Source: JAOPZW01 sp963764585 | GTDB lineage: Bacteria > Actinomycetota > Thermoleophilia > Solirubrobacterales > Solirubrobacteraceae | Assembly (NCBI GenBank): GCA_963764585.1 | Contig: CAVXTB010000003.1 | Coordinates: forward strand, 744,001-808,000 | Direction: 5' to 3' | DNA: 64,000 bases | In this document: positions 57,807 through 64,000 of the stretch, piece after piece | How the letters are laid out: each line of letters begins with the position of its first letter | Position numbering within the stretch: position 1 is the first letter of the stretch | Made by a program: the position numbers and the translations under genes | Notes under the pieces: model-generated | Told to the model about the DNA's origin: nothing | Seen by the model: only the letters and a program-made list of their open reading frames with translations | The model's database searches: none

Positions 57807-58471
57807 CACAGACCGGTGATCTTGATCCCCGCGTGGACCTTGTTGCGCACGTTGATCGAGATCAGCAGCGCGGTCAGCGACTCGGTGATCCGCGCCATCT
57901 CCAGCCGGCCGGCGTCGACGCCGCGCAGGCCCTCGATGCGCTCGATCAGGGCGATCACACGCTCCTTGTCCTCGCGGTGGTTGCCGCAGACGAGGACGTC
58001 CTCGTCGAGCGCGTGGTCGAGGTCGGCGCACATCGGGGCGCTGACGGTGTGCAGCGCGCTGACCACGCGCACGCCGTCGGGGACCATTTCCTGGGCCTGC
58101 TGGGCAGCCGAGCCCTGCCACACGCCGAGCATCCGCGTGGCGCGGCCCGAGACGGCGGCGGCCAGCGGCACGGTGGCGTCGACGAGCAGCTGGTGCGGGG
58201 CGAGCACGCCCTTGAGGTTCGTGAGGTTCTCGGACTGGTTGCGGAAGGGCACGGCGAGCAGGACCACGTCGGCCTTCGTGGCGGCCTCGGCGTTCTCGTA
58301 GCCCTCGAAGTCGGCGCCGGGCACGGCCGCGCGCGCCCGCTCGACCGCCTCGGCGGCGCGGCCGGCGTCGCGCGATCCGAAGACGACGGGCACGCCGGCG
58401 CGGCCCCAGCGCAGGGCCAGACCGAAGCCCAGGGCGCCGGTGGCGCCGATGATCGCGATGGGCTCGCTCAA
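57806..58471 (-). CDS. npdG: F420H2:NADP oxidoreductase
   Basis: This 221-residue Rossmann-fold protein starts IAIIGATGALGFGLALRWGR and continues VVFGSRDAGRA, VDATVPLAAAVSGRATRML and GNHREDKERVIALIERIEGL. It matches NpdG/Fno, which passes hydride between NADPH and F420. A TTG start (58471) is used because no ATG or GTG precedes the conserved N terminus. TATACT (minus strand, 58480-58485) would start the mRNA almost at this TTG, so the message is probably leaderless. First gene of the F420 operon. Confidence 0.92.
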   Translation of the reverse strand: MSEPIAIIGATGALGFGLALRWGRAGVPVVFGSRDAGRAAEAVERARAAVPGADFEGYENAEAATKADVVLLAVPFRNQSENLTNLKGVLAPHQLLVDATVPLAAAVSGRATRMLGVWQGSAAQQAQEMVPDGVRVVSALHTVSAPMCADLDHALDEDVLVCGNHREDKERVIALIERIEGLRGVDAGRLEMARITESLTALLISINVRNKVHAGIKITGL

Positions 58472-58498
58472 GGGCGGCGAGTATATGTTCAGGGTCCC

Positions 58499-59419
58499 GT
58501 GAGCCCGTTGCCCCAGAGCGTCCGCGTCCGCGAGGTCGGCCCCCGCGACGGCTTCCAGAACGAGCCCGAGGTCATCGCCACCGACGACAAGGTGCGCCTG
58601 ATCGACGCGCTCATGCGCACGGGTCTGCGGCGCATCGAGGCGACGAGCTTCGTGCGCGCCGACGTCATCCCGCAGCTCGCCGACGCCGAGGAGGTCCTGG
58701 CACGGATCGAACCGCCCGACGGCGTCGCGGTCTCGGTCCTCGTCCCCAACGAGCGCGGGCTGGACAACGCGCTGCGCGCGCGTGAGCGCTTCCACGAGAT
58801 CAACGTCTTCCTGTCGGCGTCCGAGAGCCACAACCGCGCGAACGTCAATCGCTCGATCGAGGAGTCGCTGGCCGGCCTGGAGGTCGTCCTGCCGCGTGCT
58901 CGGGAGGCCGGGCTGCGCTGCGAGGGCGTCATCTCGGTCGCCTTCGGCTGCCCCTACGAGGGCCACGTGCCGCCGGAGCGCGTCTTCGCGATCGCGTCGC
59001 GCCTGGTCGCCGCCGGCGCGCAGGAGATCGGCTTCGGCGACACGACCGGGATGGCCAACCCGGCGCAGGTACGCACCTTCTTCGAGCAGGCCCGCGAGGC
59101 GCTCGACGTGGAGCTGACCGCGCACTTCCACAACACCCGCGGCCAGGGCCTGGCCAACGTCCTCGCCGCGCTGGAGGCGGGCGTGGACTCCTTCGAGTCC
59201 TCCTTCGGCGAGCTCGGCGGCTGCCCGGTGCCGGCGGGCGCGACCGGCAACATCGCCACCGAGGACCTCGTGTCGATGCTGCACGAGATGGGCGTCGCGA
59301 CGGGCATCGACCTCGAGGCGCTGCTCGCCGCCGCGCGCTCGGTGCGCGACGTGCTCGGCCGGCCGCTCGGGAGCCACACGCTGGTGGCCGGGCCGGTCGA
59401 CTGGCACGAGGGCGGCTGA
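58499..59419 (+). CDS. mvaB: Hydroxymethylglutaryl-CoA lyase-family enzyme
   Basis: This 306-residue TIM-barrel enzyme has the DRE-TIM motif GPRDGFQNE (residues about 15-23), FGDTTGMANPAQV, the metal-ligand segment LTAHFHNTRGQGLAN and the Cys loop GELGGCPVPAGATGNIATED. It cleaves HMG-CoA to acetoacetate and acetyl-CoA in leucine breakdown. GTG 58499 is divergent from npdG, with starts only 27 bp apart. Related acyl-CoA lyases share these motifs, so the exact substrate is not certain. Confidence 0.9.
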   Translation: MSPLPQSVRVREVGPRDGFQNEPEVIATDDKVRLIDALMRTGLRRIEATSFVRADVIPQLADAEEVLARIEPPDGVAVSVLVPNERGLDNALRARERFHEINVFLSASESHNRANVNRSIEESLAGLEVVLPRAREAGLRCEGVISVAFGCPYEGHVPPERVFAIASRLVAAGAQEIGFGDTTGMANPAQVRTFFEQAREALDVELTAHFHNTRGQGLANVLAALEAGVDSFESSFGELGGCPVPAGATGNIATEDLVSMLHEMGVATGIDLEALLAAARSVRDVLGRPLGSHTLVAGPVDWHEGG

Positions 59420-59422
59420 CCC

Positions 59423-59570
59423 TCACGTGTCGACCCAGACCGGGCTCGAGTACGCGACGACCTGATCGCCGCGCCGCGCGCGGACGACGCTGCCGGCCAT
59501 GAAGTCGAGGCCGTGGCCGGCGCCGCTGGCGTGCTCCCGGCCGGTGCGGGCTTGCCGCCGTCGCACGCGG
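59423..59570 (-). pseudogene. C-terminal remnant of an unidentified protein
   Basis: Minus-strand reading GLDFMAGSVVRARRGDQVVA, then YSSPVWVDT and a stop, looks like the C-terminal beta-strands of a metallohydrolase-type protein. The frame is interrupted upstream within about 50 codons, next to the start of the convergently placed small membrane protein gene. It fills the 167-bp gap after mvaB. Only a fragment is present. Confidence 0.35.
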
Positions 59571-59586
59571 TCCACACAATGGGGTC

Positions 59587-59898
59587 ATGAACGACGACGC
59601 CGTGTTGAGGGACGAGCTCCAGTCGGCGATCGAAGCGCGCAAGGAGCTCGGCGACGAGATGGAGCCGGCGATCATCGATGCGTTCGTGGAGCGGATCGAG
59701 CGGCGGCTCGCGCAGGGCGCGGCCACGGGCGAGCAGGCGCTGTACCGCAAGCGCGAGCATCAGAAGGAGATGGTGCTCGGGTCGATGGCCATCTCGATCC
59801 CGCTGTTCGCGCTTGCTGCGATCTTCACCGGCCTTGCCGGCGTCATCGTCGTCTGCGTCGCCCTGGCCGTGATCGCAATCGTCTCGAGTCGGGGCTGA
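59587..59898 (+). CDS. Small membrane protein with N-terminal helical domain
   Basis: This 103-residue protein has a charged helical N terminus (MNDDAVLRDELQSAIEARKE, then IDAFVERIERRLAQGA). Two closely spaced hydrophobic segments (residues about 64-80 and 82-99) follow, ending with a short SSRG tail. This layout is common in small actinobacterial membrane proteins of unknown role. Monocistronic, convergent with the methyltransferase gene. Confidence 0.75.
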   Translation: MNDDAVLRDELQSAIEARKELGDEMEPAIIDAFVERIERRLAQGAATGEQALYRKREHQKEMVLGSMAISIPLFALAAIFTGLAGVIVVCVALAVIAIVSSRG

Positions 59899-59916
59899 GA
59901 CGACTACGAGAGCCGC

Positions 59917-60765
59917 CTACGCCCGCGTCCCGACGGCGAGCAGGTACTCGAGCTCGAAGTGCGCCTCGTCGGGCGTGCCGCGGTTCCACTCGTCGCAGAA
60001 CGCGTCCAGCGCCGCCTCGAACTCGGCGTTGCGGCCTGTGCGCCGCGCGTTGGCCTGAGCCGCGATGGTCGGGCCGTAGCGGGCCTTGAAGTGCTCGCCG
60101 AAGTCGCCCGCACGCTCGAACGCGGTGACCTCGAGGACGCCGCGCGTCGGCGTGGCGAAGTCGACGTCGGCGCCGAACAGCTCGGTCAGGTGCGCCTCGT
60201 CGCCCCACAGCGGCGGCGGCTGCGCGCCGGGGGGCGGCGGGGGCGCGAACGGCGAAAGCGTCCGCAGCAGCGTGCCGACCATGCCGCTCGGCGTCCAGCT
60301 CAGCAGCCCGATCGTGCCGCCGGGACGGCACACGCGGGCGAGCTCGTTCGCGGTCTGGTCGTGGTGGGGCGCGAACATCGCGCCGATCGCGGACATGACG
60401 ACGTCGAAGGACCCGTCGTCGAACGGCAGGCGCTCGGCGTCGGCTTCGACCCACGCCAGCTCGAGGCCCGCGGCGGCGGCGCGGTGCCGCCCGGCCTCGA
60501 GCAGCTCAGGCGTGAGGTCGCTGGCGGTGACGTCCGCGCCGACGAGCGCGGCCGGAATCGACGCGTTGCCGGTGCCGGCGGCGACGTCGAGGACGCGCAT
60601 GTCGCGGCCGATGCCGCATGCGTCGACGAGTCGCGGCCCCAGCGGAAGCAGGAAGGTCTCGACCATCGACGGGTAGTCGCCCGACGCCCACATCGCGCGA
60701 TGGCGCGCCTTGAGGTCGGGATCGGAGATGGCCGCTGGTGGTGTGGAGGATCGAAGCTCGGTCAT
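59917..60765 (-). CDS. SAM-dependent class I methyltransferase
   Basis: This 282-residue protein has the SAM-binding motif VLDVAAGTGNASIPAALVGA (about residues 51-70), the acidic post-motif DLTPELLEAGRHRA, then ERLPFDDGSFDVVMSAIGAMF and RVCRPGGTIGLLSWTP. It resembles UbiE/COQ5-type small-molecule methyltransferases. ATG 60765 is preferred over 60801 on length, but neither has a good ribosome site. The substrate is unknown. Confidence 0.87.
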   Translation of the reverse strand: MTELRSSTPPAAISDPDLKARHRAMWASGDYPSMVETFLLPLGPRLVDACGIGRDMRVLDVAAGTGNASIPAALVGADVTASDLTPELLEAGRHRAAAAGLELAWVEADAERLPFDDGSFDVVMSAIGAMFAPHHDQTANELARVCRPGGTIGLLSWTPSGMVGTLLRTLSPFAPPPPPGAQPPPLWGDEAHLTELFGADVDFATPTRGVLEVTAFERAGDFGEHFKARYGPTIAAQANARRTGRNAEFEAALDAFCDEWNRGTPDEAHFELEYLLAVGTRA

Positions 60766-60828
60766 TCGGTCGAGTGTTCCTCGCCCGACAGCCCCGAACA
60801 ATCGGGATCCGACCCCGAACTTAGTGCG

Positions 60829-60905
60829 CTAGGTCCCCGCCCCCAGCGGTGCGGGCAGGTCCCCGCGGCCCGACACGCCGAGCTTGCGGTAGGCCGGGAC
60901 CCAGG
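60829..60905 (-). pseudogene. Remnant of a LuxR-type helix-turn-helix C terminus
   Basis: Minus-strand reading VPAYRKLGVSGRGDLPAPLG looks like the last recognition helix of a LuxR-family HTH (usual form: YRKLGVRSRGELPALL). Upstream sequence in frame is not coding-like. A gene fragment only. Confidence 0.45.
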
Positions 60906-61066
60906 CGGTTCTCACCACGGCGGTCTTCGTGCTCGCGATCCGCCTCGGCACCGGCGGCGTCAGCGCCGTCGACACGCTCCTGATCGCGGTCGCCGCCGCC
61001 GGCGTCGTCGGGTGGATCGTCGCCGACGAGCCGATCGCGGCGACGACGGGGCGCTCGCGCTGTTGA
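60898..61066 (+). pseudogene. Remnant of a membrane protein
   Basis: Plus-strand reading AVLTTAVFVLAIRLGTGGVS, then TLLIAVAAAGVVGWIVADEP, looks like the last two membrane helices of an actinobacterial membrane protein. It ends at a TGA at 61064-61066. No start codon or N-terminal part is present. It overlaps the LuxR remnant on the other strand by a few bases. Confidence 0.45.
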
Positions 61067-61226
61067 TCGGGCGCCGGCGTACGGTCGTGCGGCCGGCGCT
61101 CCGCGCCACCGTGCCCACTCCCGCCACGCGGCTTTAGGCCGCGTTCGCGGCGGGTCTCGCGGGGCGGGGGTAGGGTTGCCCCGACCGGAACTGGTAGCAC
61201 GACGAGCGACTGGAAGGCGGCCGACG

Positions 61227-61520
61227 ATGCTGGCACGAGTGACGACGTTCGAGGGCGGGACGGCCGACGGCATCCGCGCCGCGGTCGAGCAGCTGCGATC
61301 CGACCTCTCCAAGGGCCCGCCGGAGGGCGTCAAGAGCACCGGTCTGACCGTGCTCATCGATCCCGACGGCGGCCGCGCGATGTTCATCGGCCTGTTCGCC
61401 AGCGAGGACGACCTGCACGCGAGCGAGGCCGCACTCGAGGCGATGAGCCCACCTGAGGGGACGGGGAAGCGGTCGTCGGTGGATGTGTACGAGGTGGCGG
61501 CTGAGGTGCGGATGCAGTAG
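61227..61520 (+). CDS. Small ferredoxin-like (ABM-type) protein
   Basis: This 97-residue protein begins MLARVTTFEGGTADGIRAAV and contains LTVLIDPDGGRAMFIGLFAS and EASVDVYEVAAEV-like terminal strands. The beta-alpha-beta pattern suggests the dimeric alpha-beta barrel fold of antibiotic-biosynthesis-monooxygenase-like proteins. No catalytic residues are recognisable. ATG 61227 was chosen. Isolated small gene within a region of gene remnants. Confidence 0.65.
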   Translation: MLARVTTFEGGTADGIRAAVEQLRSDLSKGPPEGVKSTGLTVLIDPDGGRAMFIGLFASEDDLHASEAALEAMSPPEGTGKRSSVDVYEVAAEVRMQ

Positions 61521-61558
61521 CTCGCATCGATGCCGCGCAACGATCGTCCGATGAGCAG

Positions 61559-61666
61559 ATGCACGTGATGCGCGCATTCGCGCAAGCCTTTCCGGGCGAG
61601 GGCTTGGCGTTTCTGGAAGACATCGCCTTGCCCGCCTGGCGGAACCTCGGCGTGCAGCTGTATTAG
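61559..61666 (+). CDS. Possible short coding fragment, 35 residues
   Basis: The reading MHVMRAFAQAFPGEGLAFLE, then DIALPAWRNLGVQLY and TAG, has a protein-like composition and is less GC-rich than the neighbours. No ribosome site precedes the ATG. It could be a tiny gene or the end of a decayed one. Confidence 0.25.
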   Translation: MHVMRAFAQAFPGEGLAFLEDIALPAWRNLGVQLY

Positions 61667-61724
61667 GCCGCGCAGCCAACGCTCACGGCCAAGCATGCTC
61701 GCTGCGGCGGTTGAGTCTGGTCGT

Positions 61725-62189
61725 TCAGCCCGGCGCGCGGTTGAGCCGCTCGGCGAGTTCGACGATCAGGCCCTCGGGTCCGCGGACGTAGCAGAGGAGG
61801 AACATGTTCTCGAAGTCGACGATCTCCCCGACCGTTTCCCAGCCGGCCTCTCGAACGCGGTCGACGACGCCACGCACGTCGTCGACGTTGAAGGCGACGT
61901 GCCGGAGCCCAGGACGGTTCACGGCCGGCGCCGGCTCTTGAGCGCCGGCGGAAGGTGAGTGGAAGCGCACCACCTCGAACATGTCGCTGCCGTCGGGGCC
62001 GCGAGCCATCACGACCTCGACCGTCACATTCTCGAGACCGATGATCTGATCGATCCACTCGCCGCTGAACACCCCGGGCTCGCCGCAGTCGAAGCCGAGC
62101 AGCGCAAGAAACCGGACTGTCTCGTCGAGGTCCTCGACGACAAGGCCGATGTGGACGAAGTTGGTGACGCCGGGGCGATGGCTGTCCAT
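61725..62189 (-). CDS. VOC (glyoxalase/bleomycin resistance) superfamily protein
   Basis: This 154-residue protein contains two beta-alpha-beta-beta-beta modules: FVHIGLVVEDLDETVRFLAL at the start and LRHVAFNVDDVRGVVDRVRE later, ending CYVRGPEGLIVELAERL. The His and Glu of the usual metal site are present. Such proteins may be epimerases, lyases or dioxygenases; one family member is methylmalonyl-CoA epimerase, but there is no specific support for that here. ATG 62189 is preferred over TTG 62198. Codon use is slightly less GC-rich than average. Confidence 0.85.
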   Translation of the reverse strand: MDSHRPGVTNFVHIGLVVEDLDETVRFLALLGFDCGEPGVFSGEWIDQIIGLENVTVEVVMARGPDGSDMFEVVRFHSPSAGAQEPAPAVNRPGLRHVAFNVDDVRGVVDRVREAGWETVGEIVDFENMFLLCYVRGPEGLIVELAERLNRAPG

Positions 62190-62198
62190 TGAGGTCAA

Positions 62199-62525
62199 AC
62201 GACTCGCTCAGATCGCCGGGCTGCCGGGGCCGCGACGATATCGGCCTCCGCAACCGGGTTGGGACTGCCGACGGTGCTCTCCAGTCGACTGTCGCAACGA
62301 TGGCATGAGCAGGCCGGCGCGGACGCGGCGTTGAAGGTGGCCGGTCCTCCGCGTCGAACGGCGTAGGTCAGGCGCGCGCGGATGACGCCCGCGCGGCCGG
62401 CCATTCGAAGAGGAGGTACCGACCGTGACCCACGGTATGCGATGGGTCGGGCTGGACGCTGCTCGCGTCAGGGCGCGTGTGCTGCTCCGGGCGGGACTGG
62501 CTTGGGAAGCGGGAGGCGATCGCGC
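62199..62525. ncRNA. Non-coding left flank of IS110 element, candidate bridge RNA
   Basis: These 327 bp between the VOC gene and the IS110 transposase hold no supportable gene. IS110-group elements encode a structured bridge RNA in the non-coding end upstream of the transposase, so one is expected here. Stem-forming pairs are visible, for example GACCCA (62427-62432) with TGGGTC (62443-62448). The exact ends of RNA and element cannot be fixed from one copy. Strand would follow the transposase (plus). Confidence 0.4.
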
Positions 62526-63548
62526 ATGACGATCGTCATGGGCCTTGATCAGCATCGGGCGCAGATCACGGCCGAGTGGATCGACACCGAGACGGGCGAG
62601 ATCGGCCGGACGCGCGTGCGGCCCGCGGACCGCGCGGGTGTGCGGCGGTTCCTTGGCCGGTTTGGCGGCCAGCGGCTCGAGGTGGCGTTGGAGGCGACGA
62701 CGGGCTGGCGGTTCGTGGTCCAGGAGCTGCAAGCGATCGGCGCCCACGTGCATCTCGCCGAGCCGGCGGAGACCGCCGCTCGGCGGGGGCGAAAGAAGCG
62801 CCCCAAGACCGATCGGGCCGACGCCAGGCATCTGCGCGAGCTGTTGATGGTCGACCGGCTGCCGGAGTCGTGGATTGCGCCCGAGCACATCCTCGATCTG
62901 CGCGCACGCGTGCGGTTGCGCCACACGCTGGTCGACCAGCGCGGCGAGTGGCAGCAGCGGATACACGCGGTGCTCTACCACCACGGCTGTCCGCACCACC
63001 ACGGTGTTGGTCTGCTGACCGCGAAGGGTCGCGCGTGGCTGGACAGCCTGGGGCTGCCGCAGGCAGCGCGTGAGCAGGTCACGGTCGCGCTGGTGATGAT
63101 CGACATGCTCGACGTCCAGCTCGCGCCGATCGATAAGGAGCTGCGGGCCTACGCGCGTCGCCAGCCGGGCTGTCGGGCGCTGATGGCCCACTACGGGATC
63201 GGTCACCTGACCGCGGTCACGATCCTCGCCGAACTCGGCGACGCACGGCGGTTCTCCTCCTCGCGCGAGGCGGTCCGCTACGCCGGCCTGGACATCACGG
63301 TCAAGCAGTCAGACCAGCGCCGCGCGCCCGGCCATCTCTCCCGACAGGGACCACCCGCGTTGCGCTGGGCGCTCTACGAAGCCGCCCAATCAGCCCGCCG
63401 CCACAGCAGCCCCGACCGCGACTACTACCACCAGGCGGCCGAGCGCCTCGGCGGCAACCGCGCCTGCCTCGCGGTCGCACGCAAGCTGCTCAAGCGCAGC
63501 TACCACACCCTGCGCGAGCTCGGTGACGAGGCGCTGCAACCCGCGTGA
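62526..63548 (+). mobile_element. IS110-family transposase (DEDD recombinase)
   Basis: This 340-residue protein has the N-terminal RuvC-like DEDD domain (GLDQH, D8; LEATTG, E56; KTDRADARHL, D96 and D99) and the C-terminal Tnp domain (GIGHLTAVTILAEL, RRFSSSREAVRYAGLDITVK). A Ser at residue 262 (KQSDQRR) is the likely conserved Tnp serine. These enzymes recombine DNA under guidance of a bridge RNA and leave no inverted repeats. The reading frame is full-length. ATG 62526 directly precedes the conserved start; an earlier in-frame start at 62382 lies in the presumed RNA region. Confidence 0.92.
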
Positions 63549-64000
63549 AATCGGTCTTGCGCGCGCAGCCCTCACTCACACCGATGCACCGCGGCCGGCT
63601 CCCGGCATCGTCCTGCCGCCACGTCCGCGTGGACGGCCTCCAACGACCGAGCGGCCGCAAAGCTCCTCCCAGCGGGATCACCCCATCAACCATCATGTCG
63701 CCGGCCGGCCGCACGGCACGGTCGTGGACCGAGATACGGCTGGGCGTCCGCGCGCACCGCACCCACACCATCAAACGCGCACACGCCCCCCCGGCGGACA
63801 CGCCGTGAGCCCACAAGCAAGAAGATCAAGCGCTTGACGCAGGCGCGCTGCACAGATACGGACGAACTGCAGCAGTGCTGGCGCGCGAGCCTCGCTCTCT
63901 TCGGTTTCGTCCAACTGGGGAATACGTGCACGAGCAGGGCCACCTCGCCGCGCCGGCCACCGTGCCCATGGCCTGCACCAACGCCGCGAGCGACATCCTC
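63549..64000. other. Right flank of the IS110 element, no supportable gene
   Basis: After the transposase stop the 452 bp to the window edge contain only short open frames without ribosome sites or recognisable protein sequence. The right end of the IS element must lie here but has no inverted repeat to mark it. A GTG at 63927 opens a frame (VHEQGHLAAPATVPMACTNA) that reaches the edge and could be the beginning of a further gene; this is not supported well enough to call. Confidence 0.4.

Noticed and set aside
63490..63943. Overlapping minus- and plus-strand ORFs of 61-108 codons downstream of the IS110 transposase
   Set aside because: No ribosome sites, no domain-like sequence, and several frames open at once. 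They are probably non-coding right-end sequence of the element.
1..64000. tRNA, rRNA or tmRNA genes
   Set aside because: I looked for T-loop GTTCGA-type sequences with flanking cloverleaf arms and for rRNA-like blocks on both strands and saw none. A dedicated scan (tRNAscan-SE, Infernal) would be decisive.

Overview
The window is very GC-rich by eye, with GTG, TTG and probably one CTG start codon, dense gene packing and many start/stop overlaps. The gene content points to an actinobacterium: coenzyme F420 biosynthesis genes, an F420-dependent luciferase-like oxidoreductase, an ethylmalonyl-CoA pathway, GTP-type PEP carboxykinase and the large 180-kDa-type NAD glutamate dehydrogenase. The style of the Crp-like and membrane proteins suggests Thermoleophilia/Solirubrobacterales, but this is inference; no rRNA or tRNA is present to settle it.

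Layout. 1-4.3 kb: a truncated membrane GAF/GGDEF sensor, an Fpg/Nei glycosylase, and a sucC-sucD-ferredoxin operon. 4.3-10 kb: cytochrome P450, malyl-CoA lyase, a secreted protein, a MaoC-type hydratase and PEP carboxykinase. 10-16 kb: an ArsR/SRPBCC pair, ClpP and glutamate dehydrogenase. 16-22 kb: two tandem histidine kinases, an enoyl-CoA hydratase, mobA and moaA. 22-27 kb: a glycosidase pseudogene, a ribbon-helix-helix/DUF4097 pair, a Fic protein and a lipoprotein hydrolase. 27-31 kb: the ecm-meaB operon and a divergent metallo-beta-lactamase-fold gene. 31-40 kb: clpS, a PhoD-like phosphatase, a SigB/SigF-type sigma factor, crotonyl-CoA carboxylase/reductase, CorA, an MFS exporter with its MarR, and an Lrp regulator. 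40-44 kb: secreted and repeat proteins. 44-49.6 kb: an exonuclease-GIY-YIG fusion, a MITE-like element, YgfZ, and a DtxR/MntR-NRAMP manganese operon. 49.6-51 kb: a Crp-like gene joined to an IS630 remnant. 51-59.5 kb: the F420 region. 59.5-64 kb: gene remnants, small genes and an IS110 transposase.

How the genes work together. The strongest theme is acetyl-CoA assimilation through the ethylmalonyl-CoA pathway. Crotonyl-CoA carboxylase/reductase, ethylmalonyl-CoA mutase with its MeaB chaperone, a MaoC hydratase, a Chloroflexus-type malyl-CoA lyase, a succinate/malate-CoA ligase-like pair and PEP carboxykinase all lie within about 32 kb. Four near-identical 16-bp palindromes (TTGACTG-NN-CAGTCAA) sit at the promoters of four of these loci and imply one regulator, probably of the TetR type and not encoded here. 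The second theme is coenzyme F420: fbiC on the plus strand with an F420-dependent enzyme, facing npdG-cofD-cofC-cofE on the minus strand. The C-terminal reductase domain of mycobacterial FbiB is absent.

Genome style. Six convergent gene pairs end in a shared CTAG, and fifteen tandem pairs overlap by 1 or 4 bases. Several regulator genes appear to be transcribed without a leader from promoters that overlap palindromic operators. IS110 and IS630 sequences, a 179-bp element with 15-bp terminal inverted repeats and several broken genes mark the more fluid parts, mainly 45.6-51 kb and 59.4-64 kb.
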